Shown in pieces: positions 1 through 5,367 of a DNA stretch of 5,367 bases. Every line of letters begins with the position of its first letter. The first letter of the stretch is position 1. Origin of the DNA: Thioalkalivibrio sp. (lineage in GTDB: Bacteria; Pseudomonadota; Gammaproteobacteria; Ectothiorhodospirales; Ectothiorhodospiraceae); assembly GCA_003563455.1 (NCBI GenBank), contig PWRV01000138.1, forward strand, positions 1 through 5,367, given 5' to 3'. The translations under genes were made by a program, and so were the position numbers. Under the pieces are notes generated by a model. It worked only from the letters and a program-made list of their open reading frames with translations, was not told the DNA's origin and did no database searches.

Positions 1-72
1 GCGGTCGCGGAGGGCCTGCGGGAATGACGATCCGGGCGGGTGCCGGTGGCTGGCAACGGCCGGCTGGAGGAA
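1..72. other. Region downstream of pilZ, no gene seen
   Basis: These 72 bases follow the pilZ stop codon. In the direction of transcription there is no ATG and no open frame that looks like the start of a known protein. In many gammaproteobacteria tatD follows pilZ, but its N-terminal metal-binding motif (DxHxH-like) is not visible here, so if present it begins beyond the edge. A weak inverted repeat (GCCGG at 42-46 against CCGGC at 60-64, 13-nt loop) lies just after the stop codon. It has no following T run in the minus direction and is not called as an intrinsic terminator. Confidence 0.5.
16..30. repeat. Possible edge of a dispersed GCGGGAATGACG-type repeat
   Basis: The plus strand reads CTGCGGGAATGACGA. 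The core GCGGGAATGACG resembles one arm of the short palindromic repeats scattered between genes in many proteobacteria, whose other arm reads CGTCATTCCCGC (dRS3- or REP-like sequences). Only one arm is seen; the second would have to lie beyond the left edge or be degenerate. Position immediately behind a gene fits such elements. The match is short and could be chance, so this is a low-confidence call. Confidence 0.25.
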
Positions 73-420
73 TCAGAGCGTGTGCGTGCGTCCCGGGGAC
101 TGCAGCATGCCCCCAAGGTGGTTTTCGATCAGCCGACGGGTCGCACCCTTGTCATTGGGGCTGAACTGGACGCCGATGCCACGGGTTCGGTTGCCCTGGG
201 CACGGGCCGGCGTGACCCAGACCACCTGACACGGAACCGGGATGCGCTCGGCCTCGTCGAGCAGCGAGAGCAGCACAAAGACCTCGTCGCCGAGACGGAA
301 CGGCTTGTCGGTGGGAATGAACAGACCACCGTTGGTCAGGAAGGGCATGTAGGCCGCGAACAGGGCGGATTTCTCCCGGATCGCCAGCGTCAGAATGCGC
401 CCCCTCGCAGGTGCCGTCAT
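73..420 (-). CDS. pilZ: Type IV pilus assembly protein PilZ
   Basis: This 115-residue single-domain protein matches PilZ, the small cytoplasmic protein needed for type IV pilus biogenesis and twitching, which in Pseudomonas/Xanthomonas partners with the PilB ATPase and an EAL-type protein (FimX). Visible hallmarks are MPFLTNGGLFIPT (residues 25-37), GDEVFVLLSLLDE (44-56) and QVVWVTPARAQGNRTRGIGVQF-type sequence (65-86). The N-terminal RxxxR motif of cyclic-di-GMP-binding PilZ domains is absent, as is known for the founding PilZ, so direct nucleotide binding is not expected. The frame stays open upstream to 534, but the ATG at 420 gives the usual family length, is preceded by GAGGAG, and begins just ahead of conserved sequence, whereas the 38 upstream residues are low-complexity Arg/Ala/Ser. 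It is set 177 bp behind holB, so it may be read through or have its own promoter. Confidence 0.93.
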   Translation of the reverse strand: MTAPARGRILTLAIREKSALFAAYMPFLTNGGLFIPTDKPFRLGDEVFVLLSLLDEAERIPVPCQVVWVTPARAQGNRTRGIGVQFSPNDKGATRRLIENHLGGMLQSPGRTHTL

Positions 421-597
421 CGTCTCCTCACAACCTTGCCGTGCCGGACGGCTTGAACATGCATGATGCGTTGTCCGCAGTGATGACGCAGCCAGTCTGG
501 CACCGCGGTCCTTACGGGACCTTTCCGCCACCACCGTGACCGCCGATTATCGCCGTTTTCCTCGCTGCAATGCCAGTGCGGCCGGATATCCGCCCGA
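421..597 (-). other. holB-pilZ intergenic region
   Basis: This is the only sizeable gap in the gene cluster (177 bp). It carries several small symmetrical sequences: a CGGATATCCG palindrome (583-592), GCCAG-T-CTGGC (491-501), a 5-bp hairpin GGTCC-TTACG-GGACC (507-521) and CATGCATG (458-465). None has a T run that would make a rho-independent terminator. A GATAAT hexamer on the minus strand (546-551) resembles a -10 box, but no acceptable -35 lies 16-18 nt upstream. A separate promoter for pilZ is possible but not demonstrated by sequence. Confidence 0.5.
424..429 (-). promoter_or_regulatory. pilZ: Shine-Dalgarno site of pilZ
   Basis: The minus strand reads GAGGAG followed by ACG and the ATG at 420. 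The spacing is 3 nt from the whole motif, or 5 nt if GAGG is the pairing core, which is short but workable. It supports the start at 420 over the in-frame candidate at 534. Confidence 0.6.
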
Positions 598-605
598 TCA
601 GGCGG
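590..605 (-). other. Small inverted repeat over the holB stop codon
   Basis: CCGCC (590-594) and GGCGG (601-605) are complementary arms around a 6-nt loop that contains the holB TGA. Together with the palindrome at 583-592 this could fold in the mRNA at the holB 3' end, perhaps slowing decay or ribosome exit. There is no T tract after it, so it is not a classical terminator. Short GC-rich repeats of this size also occur by chance in such DNA. Confidence 0.25.
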
Positions 606-1596
606 GTTCGGAACGACGCCAGAATCGCAGAACAATGTCCTCACAGCGAAGGTTGGGGTTCAACGGAGCCTGCAGTTCACGCTGCCATTGCAACGAATCC
701 TGATACACCGCCGCCGTCTCGCGCATGCCCAGCGTCGCCGCGAAGGGTCCCAGCAGGTCGGACCCGAACAGCCGGGCAAAGGCATCCATCTCACCCTGAA
801 TCAGATAGTGCTGGACGGATACAAGCAGGCGTTGCAGGCGCGGAAGCAGTGAAGTGAGGTCACATTCAAGAAAACGCTGGACCACCGGGAACGGCGATTG
901 GCTGTGCAGCAGCGACTCGAGCGCGGTCCGATCCGAACGCCAGGCCGCCTGTGCAGCTTCGTCGTCAAGCAGCGCCCTGGCCTCCAGCGGCCGGTCCAGG
1001 CACGCGGCCAGGGCCGCATCCGCGCCGAGTTCATCCTGCTCGAATGGAGTGAGCCAGTTCCGCACCAACGCACGCTGTGGTACCGGGACGCGCAGGAGCC
1101 GACAGCGGCTGCGGATGGTGGCCGGAAGCCGCGCCGGCTGCGCGGCAGCAAGAAGGATCATCGCGCCGCCGGGTGGCTCCTCCAGCGTCTTGAGCAGCGC
1201 GTTGGCTGCGTTCACGTTCATCGCTTCTGCCGGTTCGATGAAGACACTACGCACAGGGCCGCTGTGGCTGAGCGACAGGAACTCGATCACCGATCGAATG
1301 CTGTCCACCAGAATCTCCTTCCCCGGTGTATCTGGCGCGACCTCGAGTATCTCCGGATGCGTGTCACCCAAAAAGCTGCGACAGCCATTGCACCGTCCGC
1401 AGCCCAGCAACCCTTCTGCGGCCTCCGTACAAGCCATGCGCTGCAAAAAGGCCCGGATGAGCGCCCCCTTGCCCACACCCTTGGGGCCTGTCACAAGCAG
1501 GCCTGATGGTGTCTGTCCCGACCCGACCAGCCGGATCAGCTGGCCGAGATGACCCTCGAGCCAGGGTGGAAATGCGGCCTGGGCGCCACCGTTCAC
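598..1596 (-). CDS. holB: DNA polymerase III delta-prime subunit
   Basis: This 332-residue AAA+ protein is the delta-prime subunit of the clamp loader, which with gamma/tau and delta places the beta clamp on primed DNA. It has FPPWLEGHLGQL at the N-terminus, a P-loop GPKGVGKG (37-44), a four-cysteine zinc site (C56, C66, C69, C72) followed by THPE, the strongly conserved NAANALLKTLEEPP (128-142), and the SRC motif within RSRCR (162-166), whose arginine reaches into the neighbouring subunit's ATP site. The C-terminal collar ends in NPNLRCEDIVLRF, typical of the family. Unlike E. coli delta-prime, whose P-loop is degenerate, this P-loop looks complete; other bacteria also have this. The start is GTG, overlapping the tmk stop as GTGA, with a weak GGGGA about 7 nt upstream, so translation is probably coupled to tmk. 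Confidence 0.95.
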   Translation of the reverse strand: MNGGAQAAFPPWLEGHLGQLIRLVGSGQTPSGLLVTGPKGVGKGALIRAFLQRMACTEAAEGLLGCGRCNGCRSFLGDTHPEILEVAPDTPGKEILVDSIRSVIEFLSLSHSGPVRSVFIEPAEAMNVNAANALLKTLEEPPGGAMILLAAAQPARLPATIRSRCRLLRVPVPQRALVRNWLTPFEQDELGADAALAACLDRPLEARALLDDEAAQAAWRSDRTALESLLHSQSPFPVVQRFLECDLTSLLPRLQRLLVSVQHYLIQGEMDAFARLFGSDLLGPFAATLGMRETAAVYQDSLQWQRELQAPLNPNLRCEDIVLRFWRRSEPA

Positions 1597-2261
1597 ACGT
1601 CGTTCCCCGGAACCGCGCCACGGTCCGTTTCGTCAAGCCAGTTGGTCCAGGCGGCATCGACGGCCGCTGCAACGCTGTCCTCATCGAGTGAACCATCCAG
1701 CACGCGGTAGCGATGTGGCTGACCGCGCGCCCGCTCGAGGTAGGCCGCGCGCGCTCGTTCGAAGAAAGCGACATCCTCGGTCTCCATCCGGTCGCGCTTG
1801 CCCCGGGTGAGGGCCCGTTCGAGCCCCAGTCGCGCCGGAACGTCGAACACGAGCACAAGATCCGGCCGCAGATCGCCCTGAAGCCAGTTCTCCAGCACCT
1901 CGACTTTGTTCGGACCCAGTCCGCGCCCGGCGCCCTGATAGGCGAAGCTGGCGTCGGTGAAACGGTCACAGAAGACCCAAGCGCCGCGGGCGAGCGCGGG
2001 CTCGATGCAGCGGCGCAGGTGTTCCGCACGCGCGGCAAAGATCAGCAGCAACTCGGTCTCCGCGGCCATGGTTCCGATCGACGGGTCGAGGAGTAGCCCG
2101 CGCAACCTCTCGCCGAGCGCCGTTCCCCCCGGCTCCCGCGTGACCACCACTTCCGGTCCACGCCCCCCGAAACGGCGCAGCAGCCGCTCGAGCTGGGTCG
2201 ACTTGCCAGCCCCCTCGATGCCCTCGAAGGTGATGAATCGACCGCGAGCCCCGGCCGCCAT
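1593..2261 (-). CDS. tmk: Thymidylate kinase (dTMP kinase)
   Basis: This 222-residue cytoplasmic kinase converts dTMP to dTDP with ATP, the step feeding both thymidylate pathways into dTTP. Numbered from the chosen start, the P-loop GIEGAGKST lies at 14-22, TREPGGT at 41-47, and the DR(F) motif within CDRFTDAS at about 98-105, followed by AYQGAGRGLG. The lid region carries the basic GKRDRMETED stretch (about 154-163). Basic residues in the lid with none in the P-loop is the bacterial type II arrangement. An in-frame ATG five codons upstream (2276) exists, but the ATG at 2261 has a GGGAGG Shine-Dalgarno 7 nt ahead and is preferred; with it the gene begins 1 nt after the mltG stop. The 3' end overlaps holB by 4 nt. 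The last dozen or so residues (DETDRGAVPGNDV) look like a family-nonconserved tail. Confidence 0.95.
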   Translation of the reverse strand: MAAGARGRFITFEGIEGAGKSTQLERLLRRFGGRGPEVVVTREPGGTALGERLRGLLLDPSIGTMAAETELLLIFAARAEHLRRCIEPALARGAWVFCDRFTDASFAYQGAGRGLGPNKVEVLENWLQGDLRPDLVLVFDVPARLGLERALTRGKRDRMETEDVAFFERARAAYLERARGQPHRYRVLDGSLDEDSVAAAVDAAWTNWLDETDRGAVPGNDV

Positions 2262-2262
2262 A

Positions 2263-3285
2263 TCAACGCCTCCCATAGCGGCTGGCGTCGCCGTTCAGCT
2301 GATACTTGATCACTGCCGCCCGATGCTCCGCATAGGTGCGGGAAAATTGGTGGGTTCCGTCCTTGCGCGACACGAAGAACAGCGCGTCGGTCTCGGCCGG
2401 CCGGGCGGCAGCGATGATCGAGGCCTGTCCCGGCAGTGCAATCGGCGTCGGCGGCAGGCCGTCCCGTGTGTACGTATTGTAGGGGTGATCCCGCTGCAGT
2501 TCCGCGCGCGTCAGCCGCGTCACGTCCGGCCCGAGCGGGTACAGCAGGGTCGGATCGGTCTGCAATCGCATCCCGCGCCGCAATCGATTCACGAAGACCC
2601 CGGCCACCAGATCGCGTTCCGCAGCCTGCCCGGTTTCCTTCTCCACGATCGAGGCCAGAATCAGGAGTTCGTACGGGGACTCCAGCGGATGTTCTCCGGC
2701 CCGGTCCTCCCACGCGCGCTCAAGCGCGCGTTCCATCGCCTCGTGAGCCATCCTGATGATCCGCTCGGCGGGCGTGTCCCGCGAGAAGATGTAGGTGTCC
2801 GGCAGGAACCAGCCCTCCGGATGCATTTCCGGGCGTCCCAGCATCGCCATTAGCTGCTCGGGATCAACGGGTTCCGCCATTGCCCGCAGGGCCTCGTGCG
2901 CCTGCACCGCATCAAAAAACTGTTGCGCGGTCCAGCCTTCGGGAATGGTCACCTGGTGCCGCACCACGGCCCCCCGCGCGATTTTGTCCAGCAGTTCGGC
3001 CGTCGTGATGTCCGCGGGCACCCGGTATTCGCCCGCCTGCAACCGGCCGGAAATATCATGATAGCGGGCGTGCGCCTCCACCAGCCACGGGTGCCCGACC
3101 CAGCCGCGATCCTGCATCTCGCCGATGATCTGTCGGAAGCCCTGTCCCGGCCGCACCACGAAAAGCTGGTCCTCTTCCAGCGCCAGCGGCTGCAGCAGCT
3201 CCTTCTGGTAAAGGCTGGCCAGATGGGTCCCGGCGACGGCGACCGCGATTGACAGGAGCAGAAGGGAAAGACTAATCCAGCGCAT
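2263..3285 (-). CDS. mltG: Endolytic murein transglycosylase MltG (YceG-like)
   Basis: This 340-residue protein belongs to the MltG/YceG family, which cuts nascent glycan strands within the chain and is proposed to end strand growth near the peptidoglycan synthases. One N-terminal membrane segment (about residues 4-20, rich in Leu/Ile/Val/Ala) anchors it in the inner membrane with the rest periplasmic. A LysM-like subdomain follows (about 41-105, including GEYRVP), then EGWFLPDTY (157-165), the catalytic motif ASIVEKET (211-218; the general-acid Glu is most likely E215), LQTDPT (241-246), YNTYTRDGLPPTPI (269-282) and THQFSRTYAEH (311-321). Length and motif order are normal for the family. Its ATG overlaps the end of pabC by 14 nt, with GGAG 9 nt upstream, and its stop is 1 nt before tmk; the mltG-tmk-holB order is conserved widely in gammaproteobacteria. 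Confidence 0.95.
   Translation of the reverse strand: MRWISLSLLLLSIAVAVAGTHLASLYQKELLQPLALEEDQLFVVRPGQGFRQIIGEMQDRGWVGHPWLVEAHARYHDISGRLQAGEYRVPADITTAELLDKIARGAVVRHQVTIPEGWTAQQFFDAVQAHEALRAMAEPVDPEQLMAMLGRPEMHPEGWFLPDTYIFSRDTPAERIIRMAHEAMERALERAWEDRAGEHPLESPYELLILASIVEKETGQAAERDLVAGVFVNRLRRGMRLQTDPTLLYPLGPDVTRLTRAELQRDHPYNTYTRDGLPPTPIALPGQASIIAAARPAETDALFFVSRKDGTHQFSRTYAEHRAAVIKYQLNGDASRYGRR
2269..2274 (-). promoter_or_regulatory. tmk: Shine-Dalgarno site of tmk inside the end of mltG
   Basis: The minus strand reads GGGAGG, then CGTTGAT, then the ATG at 2261: a near-ideal ribosome-binding site with 7-nt spacing. The same six bases are the Gly-Arg codons GGG AGG just before the last Arg codon of mltG. 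They decide the tmk start in favour of 2261; the upstream ATG at 2276 directly abuts this site and would make it part of the coding sequence. Confidence 0.75.
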
Positions 3286-4093
3286 TCATCTGTTCTCCGA
3301 GCTCATGGATGCGATCGAGCAGTTCCGAGCCGAGCGCACGGTCTTCGGCCGCGGCGTCCTGCTCGGCCAGCGCGGCGCGACGCAACCCCAGGCGCGCGCT
3401 GGTGAGGAACACGGCGTCTGCACGGCGCACCCGCGGCAGGGTGAGACTCGCCTCGCGCACGGTCAGGCCCACGGTCCTGGCGTTATCGAGCAGCCAGCCG
3501 CGCCGAGTGCCGGGCACACCATGGACACTCAGTCCCGGGGTCAGCAATGCACCCTGCTCAAGAATGAAAACGTTGCTCTGTGTCGCACAACGTACCCGAC
3601 CTCCCGCGTCCAGCATCAGTCCCTCGTCCCAGTCTGCGAACCATTCCCGGCGTGCCAGCACGTTCTCGAGCCGGTTCAGGTGCTTGCAGCCCGGAGCCGG
3701 ACTGCGCGCAGTCCGCGTCGTGCACACGCCCAGGCGCAGTATCGCTCGGGCGTCCGGAATGTCCACAGGTTCCCCGCCCATCACGATTCGCGTGGGCCGT
3801 GGGCGTGCCGGCGCAGCGTAACCGCGCGGACCCGGCCCGCGGGTGACCATCAGCTTGGCCATCGACGGCACGTCGATGGAGACCCGGGACAATTCCTCCA
3901 GGCAGGCGCGCTCGGACGGCGGCGGGATGCCGAGCAGTTCGAGACCGCGGCACAGCCGGAACCAGTGACGCCTCCACATTGCGGGCCGCCCCCCCTGCAT
4001 CCGCACTGTCTCGAAGACGCCGTCCCCGAACTGCAGGCCACGGTCGGCTGCCTCAACCGTCGCGCCCGGTTCGCCATTGACCAGAATCGTCAT
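3272..4093 (-). CDS. pabC: Aminodeoxychorismate lyase (PabC), with divergent active-site motifs
   Basis: This 273-residue fold-type IV PLP enzyme most likely splits 4-amino-4-deoxychorismate into p-aminobenzoate and pyruvate, the last step of PABA supply for folate. Supporting sequence: DRGLQFGDGVFET (17-29), the RGPGPRGY substrate-loop motif (85-92), and CKHLNRLENVLAR (136-148), whose K137 should form the Schiff base with PLP. Two normally conserved sites differ. In GRVRCATQSNVF (165-176) the usual glutamate facing the PLP ring nitrogen is C169, and in VFLTSARLGLRRA (228-240) the usual TN(S/A) is TSA and the following P-V element is lost. Activity may therefore be altered, or this may be a lineage variant. 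The gene overlaps pabB (ATGA) and mltG (14 nt). D-amino acid or branched-chain aminotransferases share the fold, but the KHLNRLE motif and neighbouring pabB favour PabC. Confidence 0.88.
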   Translation of the reverse strand: MTILVNGEPGATVEAADRGLQFGDGVFETVRMQGGRPAMWRRHWFRLCRGLELLGIPPPSERACLEELSRVSIDVPSMAKLMVTRGPGPRGYAAPARPRPTRIVMGGEPVDIPDARAILRLGVCTTRTARSPAPGCKHLNRLENVLARREWFADWDEGLMLDAGGRVRCATQSNVFILEQGALLTPGLSVHGVPGTRRGWLLDNARTVGLTVREASLTLPRVRRADAVFLTSARLGLRRAALAEQDAAAEDRALGSELLDRIHELGEQMNALD

Positions 4094-5367
4094 GGCCGCA
4101 GCGCATCCAGCAGCCCGTGGGCCTTGTGTCGCGTCTCCTGAAGTTCGGCCGCAGGATCGGAATCCGCGACGATACCCGCACCGGTGCGGAACCGGATCTC
4201 CGGTCCACGGGTGACCAGCGTGCGGATCAGGATGTTCGTGTCCATGACCCCGTGCCGGCTGACATAGCCGCAGGAGCCGGTGTAGGCACCGCGCGGGGCG
4301 CCCTGTTCCAGTTCCTGGATGATCTGCATGCTGCGGATCTTGGGGCAGCCGGTGATCGTCCCGCCGGGAAAGGTCGCGCGAATGAGGTCTGCAGGGGTCG
4401 TGCCCGGGCGCAGCCGGGCCTGCACCGAGGACACGATGTGGTGCACGCGGCGGTAGCTCTCGATCGTCATGAAATCGGCGACCCGCACCGTGCCGGTCTG
4501 CGCGACGCGGCCGAGATCATTCCGCTCGAGATCGACCAGCATCACGTGCTCGGCCTTTTCCTTTGCATTGATCTTCAGTTCGTTCCAGAGGGCCTGGTCC
4601 TTCACGCTGTCCGCATCGCGCCGGCGGGTGCCCGCGATCGGCCGCGTCTCCGCAACGCCTGCGCGCACGCTGACCAGCCGCTCGGGCGATGAACTGACGA
4701 CATCCGCGCCGGGCAGCCTGAGCCAGGCGGCAAACGGTGCCGGGTTGGCCTCCCGCAGACGCCGGTACAGGTCTGCGGAATCCAGCGACTCCGAGCTCCG
4801 GACCCGCCATTCGCGCGAGAGATTGGCCTGAAAGCAATCGCCATCCCGGATATAACGCAGTGCGCGTCGTACTGCCTGCAGGTAGTCCTCCGCCGGTTCC
4901 TCTTCGACCGCGAGCACGGGCCAGGCCCCGGGGTGCCAGGCGCCGGCCTGCTGAAGATCATCGCAGACCTGTTTCCAGTGGCCCGGGTCACCCGATTCAT
5001 CGACGAAATAGGTCCGCTCCTCCCGGTGATCGATCACCAGGGCAGCGGGAAATTCCGTGGCCAGCGCGCGCGGGAGCCAGGGATCCGGCTTGCAGGTCCC
5101 GAGCGCCGGTTCGAGCGTCCAGGCGAGTTCGTATCCGAGGTAGATGAACCATCCCCCAACAAACGGGAGGTCCGCGTGTTCCGCCGCTACCGGGCGTGCG
5201 TCGAAGGCACCTGCGCCTTGCAACTGCCTCATTACCGCGGCACCGTCGCCCGCGATCGTGCGTGCCGGAAAGGCGAAGAGGATCGAGAAGCGAGCCGGTG
5301 CCTCCCCGATCAAGGCCGACTCGAGCAGATGCGGGTAGCGCTCCGGAAAGCTTCGGGCCAGCGCAAA
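4090..5367 (-). CDS. pabB: Aminodeoxychorismate synthase component I, 5'-partial at the window edge
   Basis: The frame is open to the right edge, so the N-terminus is missing; 425 residues and the stop are visible. A TTG at 5313 could be read as a start, but the 18 codons before it encode family-like sequence (YPHLLES, the tryptophan-pocket element), so the gene runs on. The protein aminates chorismate using ammonia from PabA, which is not encoded here. Numbering from the window edge, the chorismate-binding domain shows DCFQANLS (177-184), SSSPERL (225-231), PIAGTR (243-248), the Mg2+-site region EHVMLVDLERNDLG (273-286), FPGGTITGCPKIR (333-345), MDTNILIRT (375-383) and GAGIVADS (396-403). 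E. coli PabB has a reactive lysine in PIKGT; here it is alanine, as in anthranilate synthase TrpE. The GTITGCPK and MDTNILIRT wording and the adjoining pabC favour PabB over TrpE. It ends in an ATGA overlap with pabC. Confidence 0.88.
   Translation of the reverse strand, partial: FALARSFPERYPHLLESALIGEAPARFSILFAFPARTIAGDGAAVMRQLQGAGAFDARPVAAEHADLPFVGGWFIYLGYELAWTLEPALGTCKPDPWLPRALATEFPAALVIDHREERTYFVDESGDPGHWKQVCDDLQQAGAWHPGAWPVLAVEEEPAEDYLQAVRRALRYIRDGDCFQANLSREWRVRSSESLDSADLYRRLREANPAPFAAWLRLPGADVVSSSPERLVSVRAGVAETRPIAGTRRRDADSVKDQALWNELKINAKEKAEHVMLVDLERNDLGRVAQTGTVRVADFMTIESYRRVHHIVSSVQARLRPGTTPADLIRATFPGGTITGCPKIRSMQIIQELEQGAPRGAYTGSCGYVSRHGVMDTNILIRTLVTRGPEIRFRTGAGIVADSDPAAELQETRHKAHGLLDALRP

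Noticed and set aside
500..515. TGGCAC on the plus strand as a sigma-54 promoter element
   Set aside because: The required TTGC element at the right distance is missing (GGTCC is found), and it would point away from pilZ.
507..521. GGTCC-TTACG-GGACC hairpin as an intrinsic terminator
   Set aside because: The stem is only 5 bp and no T tract follows in the minus direction; the CTTT on the plus side is too short.
421..534. N-terminal extension of PilZ to a start at 534
   Set aside because: The extra 38 residues are Arg/Ala/Ser-rich, exceed the usual PilZ length, and the ATG at 420 has its own Shine-Dalgarno site.
546..551. GATAAT on the minus strand as a -10 box for pilZ
   Set aside because: No -35-like hexamer lies 16-18 nt upstream; the nearest, TTGCAG, is only 13 nt away and matches poorly.
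1957..2853. Long plus-strand open frame (298 codons) opposite tmk and mltG
   Set aside because: It crosses the junction of two well-supported genes, has basic low-complexity composition and no family resemblance; a GC-driven shadow.
3305..4141. Long plus-strand open frame (278 codons) opposite pabC
   Set aside because: It is antisense to a gene with clear PabC motifs. Its translation is Arg/Pro/Ala/His-rich without recognisable domains, as expected for the opposite strand of GC-rich coding DNA.
4117..4692. Plus-strand open frame (191 codons) opposite pabB
   Set aside because: Composition is that of an antisense frame and it lies entirely over conserved PabB motifs.
4090..5313. Anthranilate synthase component I (TrpE) for the rightmost gene
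   Set aside because: PIAGT is TrpE-like, but GTITGCPKIR, MDTNILIRT and the direct overlap with pabC fit PabB better; kept as an alternative in the entry.

Overview
The window is a compact, GC-rich stretch of bacterial chromosome whose six genes all lie on the minus strand. Gene content and order point to a gammaproteobacterium. PilZ of the type IV pilus type, and the run mltG-tmk-holB-pilZ, are characteristic of that class. The high GC and the pabB-pabC start of the cluster are compatible with Chromatiales/Ectothiorhodospiraceae- or Xanthomonadales-like lineages, but the sequence alone does not settle the order.

Read in the direction of transcription (right to left), the layout is: pabB (aminodeoxychorismate synthase component I, cut by the right edge), pabC (aminodeoxychorismate lyase), mltG (endolytic murein transglycosylase), tmk (thymidylate kinase), holB (DNA polymerase III delta-prime) and pilZ (type IV pilus biogenesis). 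The first five genes are packed head to tail: pabB/pabC share ATGA, pabC/mltG overlap by 14 nt, mltG/tmk are 1 nt apart and tmk/holB share GTGA. This indicates one translationally coupled operon. A 177-bp gap then separates holB from pilZ. The last 72 bases at the left edge hold no recognisable gene start; they include a short string resembling a dispersed GCGGGAATGACG-type repeat.

The genes serve folate (p-aminobenzoate) synthesis, glycan-strand cleavage in the cell wall, dTTP supply, clamp loading at the replication fork, and pilus assembly. The first four functions are linked by growth: folate cofactors feed thymidylate synthesis, Tmk phosphorylates dTMP, and HolB is part of the replisome that uses dTTP.

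I see no mobile element, CRISPR array, RNA gene, toxin-antitoxin pair or undescribed system. The points most worth a second look are catalytic-site substitutions in the two Pab proteins: an alanine where E. coli PabB has its reactive lysine, and a cysteine where fold-type IV PLP enzymes normally carry a glutamate. The non-canonical open 5' end of pabB and the corrected starts of tmk and pilZ also matter for annotation.
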